NCBI GenBank assembly: GCA_964036045.1
Contig: OZ038381.1
Location: 112,022,922 to 112,086,921, forward strand
Source of the DNA: Eutreptiella sp. 'Long Island Sound 2002'
Lineage: Eukaryota > Euglenozoa > Euglenophyceae > Eutreptiales > Eutreptiaceae
Reading direction: 5' to 3'
DNA length: 64,000 nt
Shown here: piece by piece, positions 47,531 to 56,205 of the stretch
How the letters are laid out: every line of letters starts with the position of its first letter
Numbering within the stretch: position 1 is the first letter of the stretch
Notes under the pieces: model-generated
What the model was told of the DNA's origin: nothing
Databases searched by the model: none
The model's input: only the letters and a program-made list of their open reading frames with translations
Program-made: the position numbers and the translations under genes

Positions 47531-47850
47531 CATATATGGGCCAACTCCTTAAAACCGGTTTGTTTTCTCTGTTTTCTGCTCCTTTGGTGCCCTTTGCTAC
47601 CTTTCATTGAAACGGGCACCCTCAAAATATACACAAAAATGGTATTATACATGAAAAATGAACTTTTGACCTCAAATACCCCCCATGGGGTTTGAACCCA
47701 CACTCTACCAACCTTAGAGTTGTGTTTTTCCTCTAAGCTACGACCTGTCGTCGACGATCTCAGAGAAAACCGTAGTATAATAAAAAATTTGGAAAATCAG
47801 TACTCCTTACATGCTCCAACCACTATTAACCTCCCATGCTCTTAAAACCG
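47531..47850. repeat. DIRS inverted terminal repeat, window-left copy
   Basis: Reverse complement of 52,092-52,411; I found no mismatch by eye over 320 bp. Contains a pol III-like A box and B box on the minus strand. The outer 65 bases (47,466-47,530) are not part of the perfect repeat but are mirrored in the internal complementary region. Confidence 0.92.
47687..47754 (-). other. tRNA-like sequence with A and B boxes in the left DIRS repeat
   Basis: Mirror copy of 52,195-52,262. A box at 47,730-47,740 and B box at 47,688-47,698, both read on the minus strand. The two copies would fire towards the outside of the element. Confidence 0.6.
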
Positions 47851-47921
47851 TGGCAACCGACGACCCAAGTGTCTACTGCTTTTCACGGTGAGCGAAGAAC
47901 TTAAGGGAGGGACAGGGTGGG

Positions 47922-48033
47922 CATATATGTGTCTTGTGTAGTGCTATTGCTTCGCCATCTCTTCTTTCCTCCTCACCTATTCGGGTAAATCCGAGCTGGC
48001 TCAGCTAGCACTACACAATCCCCATATATGGGC
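47922..48033. repeat. DIRS internal complementary region
   Basis: 47,922-47,994 is the reverse complement of the left extremity (47,466-47,538), and 47,995-48,033 is the reverse complement of the right extremity (52,401-52,439). The two extremities therefore meet here head to tail, as they would in the circular DNA form. In DIRS-1 this segment templates completion of the ends. It lies just downstream of the recombinase stop codon, as in known DIRS elements. Confidence 0.9.
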
Positions 48034-48082
48034 AACAGAACGGAAGAACTGAGCTCCCGTGAACTGAACCCTTATATAAGAA

Positions 48083-49177
48083 TTAATTAATCGCCAGGCG
48101 CGAAGCGCGCGCCGCTTCCCCAGTCGCCAGATCAGGAGGGACCAGAACTTGCGTGATGCGCAACAGAGCTCTGGTCCTGTCGTAAAACTTCCTGAATGTA
48201 TCGTAACAGGACCAATCACCCAATGCCGCTACCACATGCGGATCCACGCCAAGATAGATTAGTGCAGTTGCTGCTGCTCCTCGTGTAGAATGCGCGGAAA
48301 ATGAATCCGTCTCCAGTTCCCCCAATTCCAGTAGGTGTTTCCTTAACCAGCGAGTAGTGAGACCGTTGATGGTATCAGACGATAAAGGCTTCCGTGGCTT
48401 TCGTAGGGACACAAAAATCTCAGAACCCTCGTAATCACCAGTAGCTTCCAAATAACGCGCTAAGCAGCGCTGCGGATCAATTGACGGTGGCGTAACATTG
48501 TGAATAGGATAACGTGCATAGTATCTCCTCCCTTTGCGCTTAGCAGAAATGAACCAAGGCTGAGCAGCGCGTTGGATATCCCTACGTGATCGCGCCAGAT
48601 CAACGCCTCGGAACAAGGCAAAGAATCTCAAGGACAAAATGGCTTGCAAGCGCAGCTGAGCTTCCGTCTCCACAGGTTGCTGATGCATGACTTGTATAAG
48701 ACGCCGTACATCATAGAAACGATGATAATGAGGAACACTGACGAACCAGTCACGTTTCAAGTTGCGTAGCATACCCTCGAAACGTAGTTGCGAAAAGCAC
48801 GGGAATAAACACACTGCTGAATACGCCATACGCCCAGCACTTAAAGAATGCGTGCGTGAAAACTTTAAAAGTTGCACCGCCACCGTCATCAGTGGGATTT
48901 GACCAAAGCGCTCCACCTTTAACAGTGGAGCAAGCGCCGCGTCTTGTAACAAGAACGTACCAAACATGTGCCACGCAGAATTGTAACGTTTCAAGGTGTC
49001 CTTCCCGATTTCATTGATGATGAGCGTCGCCTCTTCGTTGGTAGCTCCTCGCAATTGATAGTATTCACGCAAACATACGCCAAGGTCAACACGAAACGTG
49101 GTTGTGTCTCTGTGCCGTCTGGCATTTGCAACCGGAACTCCGACGTGTTCACTGCGAACTTCACGTGTTTCATCAAT
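48083..49177 (-). CDS. DIRS tyrosine recombinase
   Basis: Integrates the circular DNA copy. An N-terminal SAM-like helical part (DTLKRYNSAWHMFGTFLLQ) precedes the catalytic domain: FRGVDLARSRR (first Arg), HSTRGAAATALIYLGV (H-x-x-R), GDWSCYDTFRKFYDR (Trp, then the nucleophile Tyr). It ends at TAA 48,083-48,085, followed by the internal complementary region. It overlaps the RT ORF in another frame; that frame is open up to 50,281, but the upstream 1.1 kb is probably a shadow of the RT ORF, and I set the start where recombinase-like sequence begins. The real start codon is undetermined. Confidence 0.9.
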   Translation of the reverse strand: MDETREVRSEHVGVPVANARRHRDTTTFRVDLGVCLREYYQLRGATNEEATLIINEIGKDTLKRYNSAWHMFGTFLLQDAALAPLLKVERFGQIPLMTVAVQLLKFSRTHSLSAGRMAYSAVCLFPCFSQLRFEGMLRNLKRDWFVSVPHYHRFYDVRRLIQVMHQQPVETEAQLRLQAILSLRFFALFRGVDLARSRRDIQRAAQPWFISAKRKGRRYYARYPIHNVTPPSIDPQRCLARYLEATGDYEGSEIFVSLRKPRKPLSSDTINGLTTRWLRKHLLELGELETDSFSAHSTRGAAATALIYLGVDPHVVAALGDWSCYDTFRKFYDRTRALLRITQVLVPPDLATGEAARASRLAIN

Positions 49178-51024
49178 AGGTTCCACCAAACTTCGCGCGG
49201 CCTGTACGGCAGAGCCATGAGAACCTCCACCCCTGGTGACTCCAACACTTGGTTGACCAACTGAGGTATGTGCTTGAACGGCGGGAAGACCCACCCCGGT
49301 GAAAGTAAAGTTAGATTCTGGGAGAAGACATCGATGGCGTAAGCCCCCGGCTGAGGACACGGACTGACGAACTTGCTGCACACCGCATTGGAACTCCTTG
49401 ACATCCAATCGATTTCCGGCTGAATCCAACTTTTGAACTCCTCCAGGATCCAAGTCAACACGTCCGACGGGAAGGTAGCCTCCGACGGTGTCCAACGAAG
49501 CCGAGACCAAATGTCCGCCGGATTTACCGAGGTGTGCACGTAAAACGGTTGAATCTCGATGCGATTGGCTTGTGTAAAATTCCACAGTTGGAGAATCAAT
49601 GCGTTGAACCGCGGCTTGCGACCTCCCCACTTGCGGAGATACCAGTAAAGGACCATTGAGTCGGTGAAAAATCGCAGCGTGGTGTCCCTCAGCGCATACG
49701 CTTGAATCGTCAGTAGGGCTCCCCTGAACTCTTTGACGTTTATGTGTTCCTCTCGATTCAGGAACCAACCGAACGCTGCTTGGGCATTCCCTTGAAGGAC
49801 TCCGCCCCACGCCAGATCCGACGCGTCCGAGTACATGTCCCTGACGTGACCCATGGAAACTACGAAGGTGCGTCCCTTCCACTGGTGTAACTCGTCCGCC
49901 AGATCCATCAACTGACGTGACACGCGCTCCGGGAGCGCCACGTCTGCCTCCCAGCCAGCCTGGACTGCCACCGCCACGTGCACCGCCAGGGCGTCGCTGA
50001 GGAGTCGGATATGGGGCATGGCGAACAACAAGGAACGGATTCTTCCAAGAACGGAGGCGCATCGCCTCACTGATGGTGTGTGACTGTGTACCAGTCTGTT
50101 CACGTCCCGAAAAATTGCTTGTAGGCGCTTTGGAGGTACCGCGACGAATCCTTCCCTGAAGTTCAGCATAAAACCAAGCATTATAATTTCTTGCGACGGC
50201 TCCAAACATGATTTTGGGACATTGACCAATATACCCAACCGATGCAAAAGTTGTACCAAAAAACGTGTGTGTTCCAGACATTCACGGTAAGTATTGCCAA
50301 TGATGAGCCAATCGTCCAAGTAGACCCAAACGAGTGCTCCGCGTTCACGCACGGTATTTAAAATTGGTTGCATGAGGCGTTGCCATTCCCGTGGTGCAAC
50401 GTTTAATCCAAACGGCAAAACGCACCACCTGTAAAATTCACCGTCGACGTAGACCCCCAAATAAGGTCGATCCCGCGGATGGATACCCATGTGAAAATAA
50501 GCACTTTTCAGGTCAATTTTGCAAGCATACTGACCGGGTCTCAAGAACGGTAAAATGCCCCACAGAGTGACCAAACGAAAATAGGTGGTCTGTACAAACT
50601 GGTTCACGTTCTTCAAATTGGTGATAGGTCGACGGCCTCCCTCAGGATGTGCCTCGTCTGACGCTTTGTCCACTGCGAACATACTTGCACAACACTTAAT
50701 GTCTTTGCGCTCGACGCATTCCATGCAACCCTGTTGCACTGCATCCAAAACGTGTTTTACCAATTCAGGGTCGGTTACCTCTGCGTGGGAAGAACGAGGA
50801 CGGAAGTCGTCGGTTGGTCGATCCGGATCAAAACCGTCAACCCAATCAAGCTGCAGCCCATTGCGAATCACTGACGCCGCGTATGTGTCCTTCAACGTTT
50901 CCCATTCATGCAATTGTGCACGACAGCGCAAATAGAGTGGCAGGTGGGGATGGATCGGCGGTGGCACGCACACGGCTGGTGCCAATAAATCCTCTACAGT
51001 CAAGCTACTGCTGTGGTCGTTCAT
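48991..51024 (-). CDS. DIRS RT - RNase H - Dam-like polyprotein
   Basis: 677 residues without a stop. RT: RRPITNLKNVNQFV, ACKIDLKSAYFHMGI (motif A), CVLPFGLNVAPREWQ (motif B), VYLDDWLIIG (catalytic YLDD). RNase H: MYSDASDLAWGG, VKEFRGALLTI, FFTDSMVLYWYL, HTSVNPADIWSR. C-terminal Dam-like domain: DVFSQN, GWVFPPFKHIPQLV (F-P-P-F at 49,276-49,287), EVLMALPYRPREVWW. The domain order is that of DIRS Pol. All RT and RNase H catalytic residues appear present. The Dam-like domain has F-P-P-F where active methyltransferases have N/D-P-P-Y/F, so methylation activity is doubtful. Confidence 0.92.
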   Translation of the reverse strand: MNDHSSSLTVEDLLAPAVCVPPPIHPHLPLYLRCRAQLHEWETLKDTYAASVIRNGLQLDWVDGFDPDRPTDDFRPRSSHAEVTDPELVKHVLDAVQQGCMECVERKDIKCCASMFAVDKASDEAHPEGGRRPITNLKNVNQFVQTTYFRLVTLWGILPFLRPGQYACKIDLKSAYFHMGIHPRDRPYLGVYVDGEFYRWCVLPFGLNVAPREWQRLMQPILNTVRERGALVWVYLDDWLIIGNTYRECLEHTRFLVQLLHRLGILVNVPKSCLEPSQEIIMLGFMLNFREGFVAVPPKRLQAIFRDVNRLVHSHTPSVRRCASVLGRIRSLLFAMPHIRLLSDALAVHVAVAVQAGWEADVALPERVSRQLMDLADELHQWKGRTFVVSMGHVRDMYSDASDLAWGGVLQGNAQAAFGWFLNREEHINVKEFRGALLTIQAYALRDTTLRFFTDSMVLYWYLRKWGGRKPRFNALILQLWNFTQANRIEIQPFYVHTSVNPADIWSRLRWTPSEATFPSDVLTWILEEFKSWIQPEIDWMSRSSNAVCSKFVSPCPQPGAYAIDVFSQNLTLLSPGWVFPPFKHIPQLVNQVLESPGVEVLMALPYRPREVWWNLLMKHVKFAVNTSEFRLQMPDGTETQPRFVLTLAYVCVNTINCEELPTKRRRSSSMKSGRTP

Positions 51025-51991
51025 CTAACTTGTCGTTACGTGGCACAAATCTTTGGGTGAAACCCTTACCTTTGCCTTTGCCTCCTTTGCCAGATCTCCG
51101 TGGATCAAAACGACCTCGTGTTGAAAACGAACGGAAAGAACTACGATGCGAGTAAGGGGAGAAACGCGTGCCTCTCAGGTCTTTTTGTAATTTGTTGCGC
51201 GACTGAAGTAGTGACATGTCATCCTTCGAGAGTAACTCTGGTGCAATCGCAGGTTGTTCAAACCGTTTATCTACTGCCACTCGCCGGGAGCTTTGGATGC
51301 TGTAGTCCAACGCACCCAACATTGCAAACAAATGTTCACATAGTACCAATGAAACAGGTGCTTCCGGAGCTACCGTTGTGTCATCTTCGCGTGTTAAGAC
51401 TACTCCCAGGACTCGCATGGCGTCTTTTACCTGTTGTTCCCAACGACGCTTCTCTGCGTCCGCTGGATGTTTGTGCGTTGGCGCGTTATTAACAGCTGCC
51501 CTATGGAACTCGTCGAACACTGGCAAGTGCTTCAACATCTTTTTTCTGCGAAACTCGTCTTGCAAAACCTTTCGCTCTTCCAGGAGTGCAGACAAGCGTG
51601 AAGGAAGCGACAGAACCTCATCGCGCCACACGAACGTGGACTCCTTGTCCGACGCGGGGCCAGCGTGGTCTTTGGGACCGCTCAAAGTTTCGCATGCCAA
51701 GAAGACGTCCTCGCGATGCGACGACGTTCCTGTTCTGCCAATGTCGTCGCCCTTTAAGGTGAGTAAGGCATCACGAACCAAGGCCATCGTGTCTTTGACA
51801 GTGGCCAGTGTTTTCTTTCCTGTAAGTTTGGAATACAGTGACGCTGCCTGCCAAGGACTGAGACCACTCATTGCGCCTTCCTTTGCCAACTGTGCTGCAT
51901 GTTCCAACGACTCAGAACTCAGGTTCCACGCCGAATCCGGCAATTTCAGCACGAACTCGTGAAAATCCAGTGTCTCATTTTCTTCTGTCAT
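51005..51991 (-). CDS. DIRS Gag-like ORF1
   Basis: A 328-residue protein from ATG at 51,989-51,991 to TAG at 51,005-51,007. The N-terminal two thirds is helical and charged. The C-terminus is Arg/Ser-rich and then Gly-Lys-rich (SGKGGKGKGKGF), fitting RNA binding. No zinc knuckle, as is common in DIRS Gag. Its end overlaps the RT ORF start (ATG 51,022-51,024) by 20 nt, suggesting coupled or reinitiated translation (inference). Confidence 0.8.
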   Translation of the reverse strand: MTEENETLDFHEFVLKLPDSAWNLSSESLEHAAQLAKEGAMSGLSPWQAASLYSKLTGKKTLATVKDTMALVRDALLTLKGDDIGRTGTSSHREDVFLACETLSGPKDHAGPASDKESTFVWRDEVLSLPSRLSALLEERKVLQDEFRRKKMLKHLPVFDEFHRAAVNNAPTHKHPADAEKRRWEQQVKDAMRVLGVVLTREDDTTVAPEAPVSLVLCEHLFAMLGALDYSIQSSRRVAVDKRFEQPAIAPELLSKDDMSLLQSRNKLQKDLRGTRFSPYSHRSSFRSFSTRGRFDPRRSGKGGKGKGKGFTQRFVPRNDKLDERPQQ

Positions 51992-52091
51992 TTTGTTAAA
52001 ATTTATATCCTTAAAACATTTTGGATTGCATCAGAAATCAAAGCTCTGGGTACAGCAAATCACTAGTTGAACAACTCAGTGAGCGCGTGAC

Positions 52092-52411
52092 CGGTTTTAA
52101 GAGCATGGGAGGTTAATAGTGGTTGGAGCATGTAAGGAGTACTGATTTTCCAAATTTTTTATTATACTACGGTTTTCTCTGAGATCGTCGACGACAGGTC
52201 GTAGCTTAGAGGAAAAACACAACTCTAAGGTTGGTAGAGTGTGGGTTCAAACCCCATGGGGGGTATTTGAGGTCAAAAGTTCATTTTTCATGTATAATAC
52301 CATTTTTGTGTATATTTTGAGGGTGCCCGTTTCAATGAAAGGTAGCAAAGGGCACCAAAGGAGCAGAAAACAGAGAAAACAAACCGGTTTTAAGGAGTTG
52401 GCCCATATATG
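52092..52411. repeat. DIRS inverted terminal repeat, window-right copy
   Basis: Reverse complement of 47,531-47,850. The outer 28 bases (52,412-52,439) are mirrored in the internal complementary region. The near identity of the two repeats fits a recent insertion, although DIRS repeats are also copied from each other during replication. Confidence 0.92.
52195..52262 (+). other. tRNA-like sequence with A and B boxes in the right DIRS repeat
   Basis: TAGCTTAGAGG at 52,202-52,212 fits the pol III A-box consensus and GGTTCAAACCC at 52,244-52,254 fits the B box, at tRNA-like spacing. A T-arm-like stem-loop (GTGGG/CCCAT around TTCAAAC) forms. An alternative 7-bp hairpin pairs CTTAGAG with CTCTAAG. 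The acceptor ends do not pair, so this is not a normal tRNA. Confidence 0.6.
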
Positions 52412-52439
52412 GGGATTGTGTAGTGCTAGCTGAGCCAGC

Positions 52440-53808
52440 CCCAAAGCAGTGGCCTCTAAGGTCATACAAGCGGTGCACTCCTGCAGTCACCCAGGGGTGG
52501 ATAAGACGCTGGAACTCCTACACAGACGCTACAAATTCCACGGATACACCCCTACGCGGCTGCGGGAGGTCGTGGAGAATGTAATCCAGCGCTGCGACAC
52601 GTGTCAGACGTGTAAGCCGCGATGTGGTCGGCACCCTGAGACCCGCCACTACTACCCCATCCCCAAATATCCGTTTGCCTCAGTGGCAATGGACATAGTC
52701 CATCTCCCTACGTGCGAGGTGCGCAAAGGTTACACTGTGGACTGTTGCTTCGTCATAGTTGACCGAGCGACTGGCTATGTTATAGCCATCCCAGCTACCC
52801 TCAAGGGTCTCGACGCCCTCAATTTGGCGGAACTTTTTTTGGAGAAGTGCGTGTAATTTACAGGCGTTCCCAATGAAATCTGGCGGGATAACGCCAAATA
52901 TTTCAATAACAAGTTTGTGACCACTCTTTGCAGTTTGGCTGGCATCTCCAGGCCACGAGTCCATGATCTACGATCACAAGACCAATGGAAGGGCCGAAAG
53001 GGCGGTAAAAAGCGTCGTTGAAACCCTTAGGGTATACCTGCAAGAGACCAACACACCCACCAGTCAATGGTACTGGAAATTGCCTATGGCACTGTGGGGT
53101 CTCAATGACCTTCCGGGTGCCATAGGGCCGTACTCTCCCCACCGTCTCTTCTTTGGGAGGGAGCCAATTGGACTCGGGGACATGCCTCCCATTGTGGAGC
53201 AGAACGGGTGCGAAGACGCCCTTGATTTTTTCTTGCTTCTCAGGCGTGAGCGTGAGGAGGTTCAGCAAAAGCTGACGGCCATCCATGAAAAACACGAGAA
53301 AGAATTTCGAAAGACGCACCCTGAAAAACTGTGGGAAGTGGGTGACCGCGTCTGGGTCCGCAGTTTGCCCAAAAGCGAGGACCGCCATTTTGACAAGCAG
53401 GCCCGCATTTGGTCGGGACCATATGAGATCCTCGAAATTATGGGCGGTGGTCGATACCGTGTGGCGACCGCCCAGGGACCTCAAATTTTGGGGATAGGCC
53501 GTCTCAAGCTGGCCCTGCCGCTGTTGTCGGGGGTTAAGCTGAAATGCGACGACCACACGCTCCGTCCCTCCCCCGAGCACGACGACAGCTGGGTGGTGGA
53601 GGATGTGGTGGATTTCAAGGAGGTGCCTTCCACTCGGGGTAACGGCAAGGTCCAGAAGTGGCTTGTCAAGTGGAAAGGTCACCAGGAGTGGACATGGGAG
53701 ACCAGGGACCAATTTTTGCACCACGTCTGCGGCCCCTGGCGGGCCTACAATGCCAAGCATTGCATTCAGATCCCATTGTGCCCTCCTGTCCCTCCTTGCC
53801 ACCGTTAG
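52440..53808 (+). pseudogene. Gypsy2 integrase and chromodomain, 3' side of the DIRS insertion
   Basis: HHCC finger (HSCSHPGVDKT, then CDTCQTC; about 52,479-52,611), first catalytic Asp in VAMDIVHLP (about 52,683), second in IWRDNAKYF (about 52,880), Glu in NGRAERAV (about 52,985). TAA at 52,854-52,856 interrupts the core and a frameshift lies near 52,960. The last part has the GPYEI motif (about 53,420) and a chromodomain at about 53,585-53,720 (WVVEDVVDFK, KWLVKWKGH, WTWETRDQF). It ends at 53,806-53,808. Confidence 0.87.
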
Positions 53809-55271
53809 GTCCCCTACATTCACTACGTGTCACCTACATTGACTACATGTCACTTACCTTCGCTACATGTCACCTACAGTATCTCAAAGCGGTGCCCATT
53901 ACGCCTCGGCCCACCGTCATGCGGTAGCGGGCCCTAGTGCACGGGTTAGTCGTGTTCGGCCCCCAGTAAGGCCCTGCACTGAGTTTTTGTGTTGGGTTAG
54001 GCCCCCAGACGGGCCCTGCCCTGAATTTGTGCTGTCGGGTTCGGCCCCCAGAGAGGCTCTACCCTGAATTTTTGCCTCCGTTTTCATGTCGGGGAAATGG
54101 CTCGGCCCGCCTCGGCAAGGCTCTGCCAGTATACCCATGTCTGACTTTATGGTTAGACCCTGAAGGGGTCCTGCCTGTCATTGCATATCTAAAACTGGTG
54201 AGACACGTGTAGCACCCTCGACCCCTGCGTGGCGGTCCTCGCGAGCTACATGGGGAGACGACCTCGGCCCGCCCACTGTGGCAGGGGCCCTGCGAGTGAG
54301 CCCGCGTCCAACCCATGCGTCTGCAATTTGCTTTTTCCTTCCTGTGCTCTCTCTCCCATCCTGCCATGCTTCTGTGTTTGCTTTTAGGCTGCAACCTGAG
54401 GTCAGAGCGCGGGCGCAGATCAGCCGCCACCAGCACCGAGCTGAGCGACTAGCCAGTCATTTCTGCGCTAACCCTCCGCTTCTTGCCCAGCAACCTGTGT
54501 CTCAGTGTCTCGGGCGGCTCTCTGGCCTTGGTGGCTGTCGAGGGCTGCCGAGCAGCATTTTGGAAAGGAAGGGGAGAGGGTGAACTGTTTGCCAGTGATT
54601 CATTTCTGCGCTTACCCTCCGACTCTGTTCCTCCATCCTGGTTCAGCAAGCGTGTGCCCAGAGGTGGAGCGCAGTCCAGCTGGCCTCTACCTGGCCTCTG
54701 CCTTTTTGAATTATTAATTAGTATAAACAGTGAGCACGTGGACCTCAGTGCAGACCCTCACGGACGTCGTCGTTGCGTCGTCGGCGTGTCCTGCACGCGT
54801 CCCGGTGTGTCGCTGTGCTGCTGCGCATACGTCCACAGCACGTGTCGTCGTCGACAGCAGTCGTCGTCGTCGTCGTCAGCGTCGTCGGCAGCAGCAGTCG
54901 TCGCCGTCGTCAGCGACGCAGTCGTTGCCTGCAGCAGCCGTCAGTGTCGCCAGTGTGTACTGACGTGCCGTGCGTTGCCGTCTTCCTTCAGACTGGGGTC
55001 CTGAGCCCATACCCAGTCGCTCTGCTTGCGGCCGACGCATTCTGTGATCCTTCCTCCTTTTCGTGAAAAAAAAAAAGAAAAAAAAAGCTGTCGTTGTTGC
55101 CCCCCCCCCCCCCCCCTCAGAGCTTATCCTCACTGCTGGCTTTGGGCTGATGGGGAGCCCCTACCCCCCGTCGCTGCTGGCATTTTTCCGAGTCAGAGTG
55201 CGCTACAGGATTTTTATTTCTATGCAGTAATCCTGTCAGCGACGTCCGCTGCCTCCTACTAACTAGATCTA
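53809..55271. repeat. Gypsy2 3' non-coding region with short tandem repeats
   Basis: Holds three 20-bp repeats of a CACTACGTGTCACCTACAT type (about 53,815-53,878), three ~43-bp repeats around CGGCCCCCAG (about 53,955-54,075), a GTC/GTCGTC trinucleotide zone (about 54,843-54,940), an A-run at about 55,066-55,087 and a C-run at about 55,100-55,117. The 3' LTR should be here, but no matching 5' partner was seen. No gene supported. Confidence 0.55.
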
Positions 55272-56205
55272 CCAGGCCGGGCGGGTGTGCGTGACCGGCC
55301 CCGCGTGGAGGTTCGGGATGTCCGTGGCCCTAATGGGGTCTCCCTGCCACGCGGCGCGTAGATGCTCCTCCTGGTCGGGGCTCCACACCAGTGCGGGGTG
55401 GTTGACCCACCCCGGTTCCTGCCTCTTGTTTGGGGCGCTGACAGTGTGTAGCAGGACTGCCAGCGGCCAGCAATCCGCCGACATATAGTATGCCTGGTTG
55501 GGCCCCTGCTGCCAGTCGACGTGGGGCAGGGGCGGGAATGCCCCTTGCCTGGCGGTGCTGTGCCAGACAGTCAAGCGGCCCCCGGCCAGGACGTGCGACC
55601 GGTATCCTCCGGCGTGGCCGTGCGGGATGGTCTGGTAGCCTGCGGTCTGCAGCACCAGTGCCTCCCCCTGCTGAGGCCCGGGAGGGGGTGTGCCGTCGCC
55701 CGCATCCCCGACGTGGGTGCGCCCGCGGAGTGTGGCGTGCCACGGGTGGGATGCATCGCGCTGCGGCCCTTGTATGCTTCCCGCAATCTGCGCCGGGCCT
55801 TGGTGGTGGACGAAACTCTCCCCACCGTCCGCCAGCAGCGCCGTTGCGACGACGTATAGCTGCTCCGCCGTGAGGGGTGCCGTCGGCGCGTGCGTTGCGG
55901 CCGGCTGGCGGGGCTGCGTGTCGCGGCAGGGGACGTGGAGCAGCAGTTGCGCCGGCCACGCCGCCACGGGACCCATGGTGACGGCCGCGACCGCGGACGC
56001 CAGCGCCGTGCAGTCCGTTGGTCTGTACTGCCGGAGCCCCGTGGTATCTCGGGCGAGGTGCCTGCAGGTCTCCGTCCAGGCCATCGCTCCACAGTTCGTG
56101 ACGTCCGGTTCGGCACCATCCGCGCCGTCGCTTCCCCTTTGTTGTACCGTGGTGGCGGTGTCGAGCGGGGGGCCCTGCTGCAGCGCCCCCGGACAGTCAC
56201 ATCAA
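55272..56205 (-). pseudogene. LINE copy 2, 5' part of ORF1
   Basis: Minus-strand match to copy 1 ORF1 with additional upstream sequence absent from truncated copy 1. The frame 56,084-55,269 reads AEQLYVVATALLADGG, VHHQGPAQIAG, DQEEHLRAAWQGDPIRATD without a stop up to the CCAGG target duplication at 55,272-55,276. The continuation is at 38,609. The 5' end of the family lies near 56,205 or beyond. Confidence 0.82.

Larger units (their letters stand above)
47466..52439 (-). mobile_element. DIRS-type tyrosine-recombinase retrotransposon, apparently intact
   Basis: About 4.97 kb, coding on the minus strand. It has 320-bp inverted repeats near both ends, an internal complementary region at 47,922-48,033 that joins the complements of both extremities, and open ORFs for Gag, RT-RNase H-Dam-like, and tyrosine recombinase. 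There is no DDE integrase and no target-site duplication. All of these are hallmarks of DIRS elements, which replicate through a circular intermediate and integrate by recombinase. It disrupts the Gypsy2 integrase and is the only element here without stops or frameshifts. Confidence 0.93.
38610..55271 (+). mobile_element. Gypsy2: chromodomain gypsy element inserted in LINE copy 2
   Basis: The interval splits LINE copy 2 and is flanked by a 5-bp direct repeat CCAGG (38,605-38,609 and 55,272-55,276), as expected for LTR-retrotransposon integration. It begins TG. It contains gag, protease, RT, RNase H, integrase and chromodomain, with many frameshifts and stops, and a DIRS element at 47,466-52,439. 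I could not recognise paired LTRs by eye: the sequence before gag (38,610-39,092) and after pol (53,809-55,271) do not obviously match. One LTR may be deleted or strongly diverged. Confidence 0.72.

Noticed and set aside
49178-50281. Upstream open part of the DIRS recombinase frame as additional coding sequence
   Set aside because: It overlaps the RT-RNase H ORF, whose motifs are clearly real, and its translation has no recombinase features. I treat it as a shadow frame.
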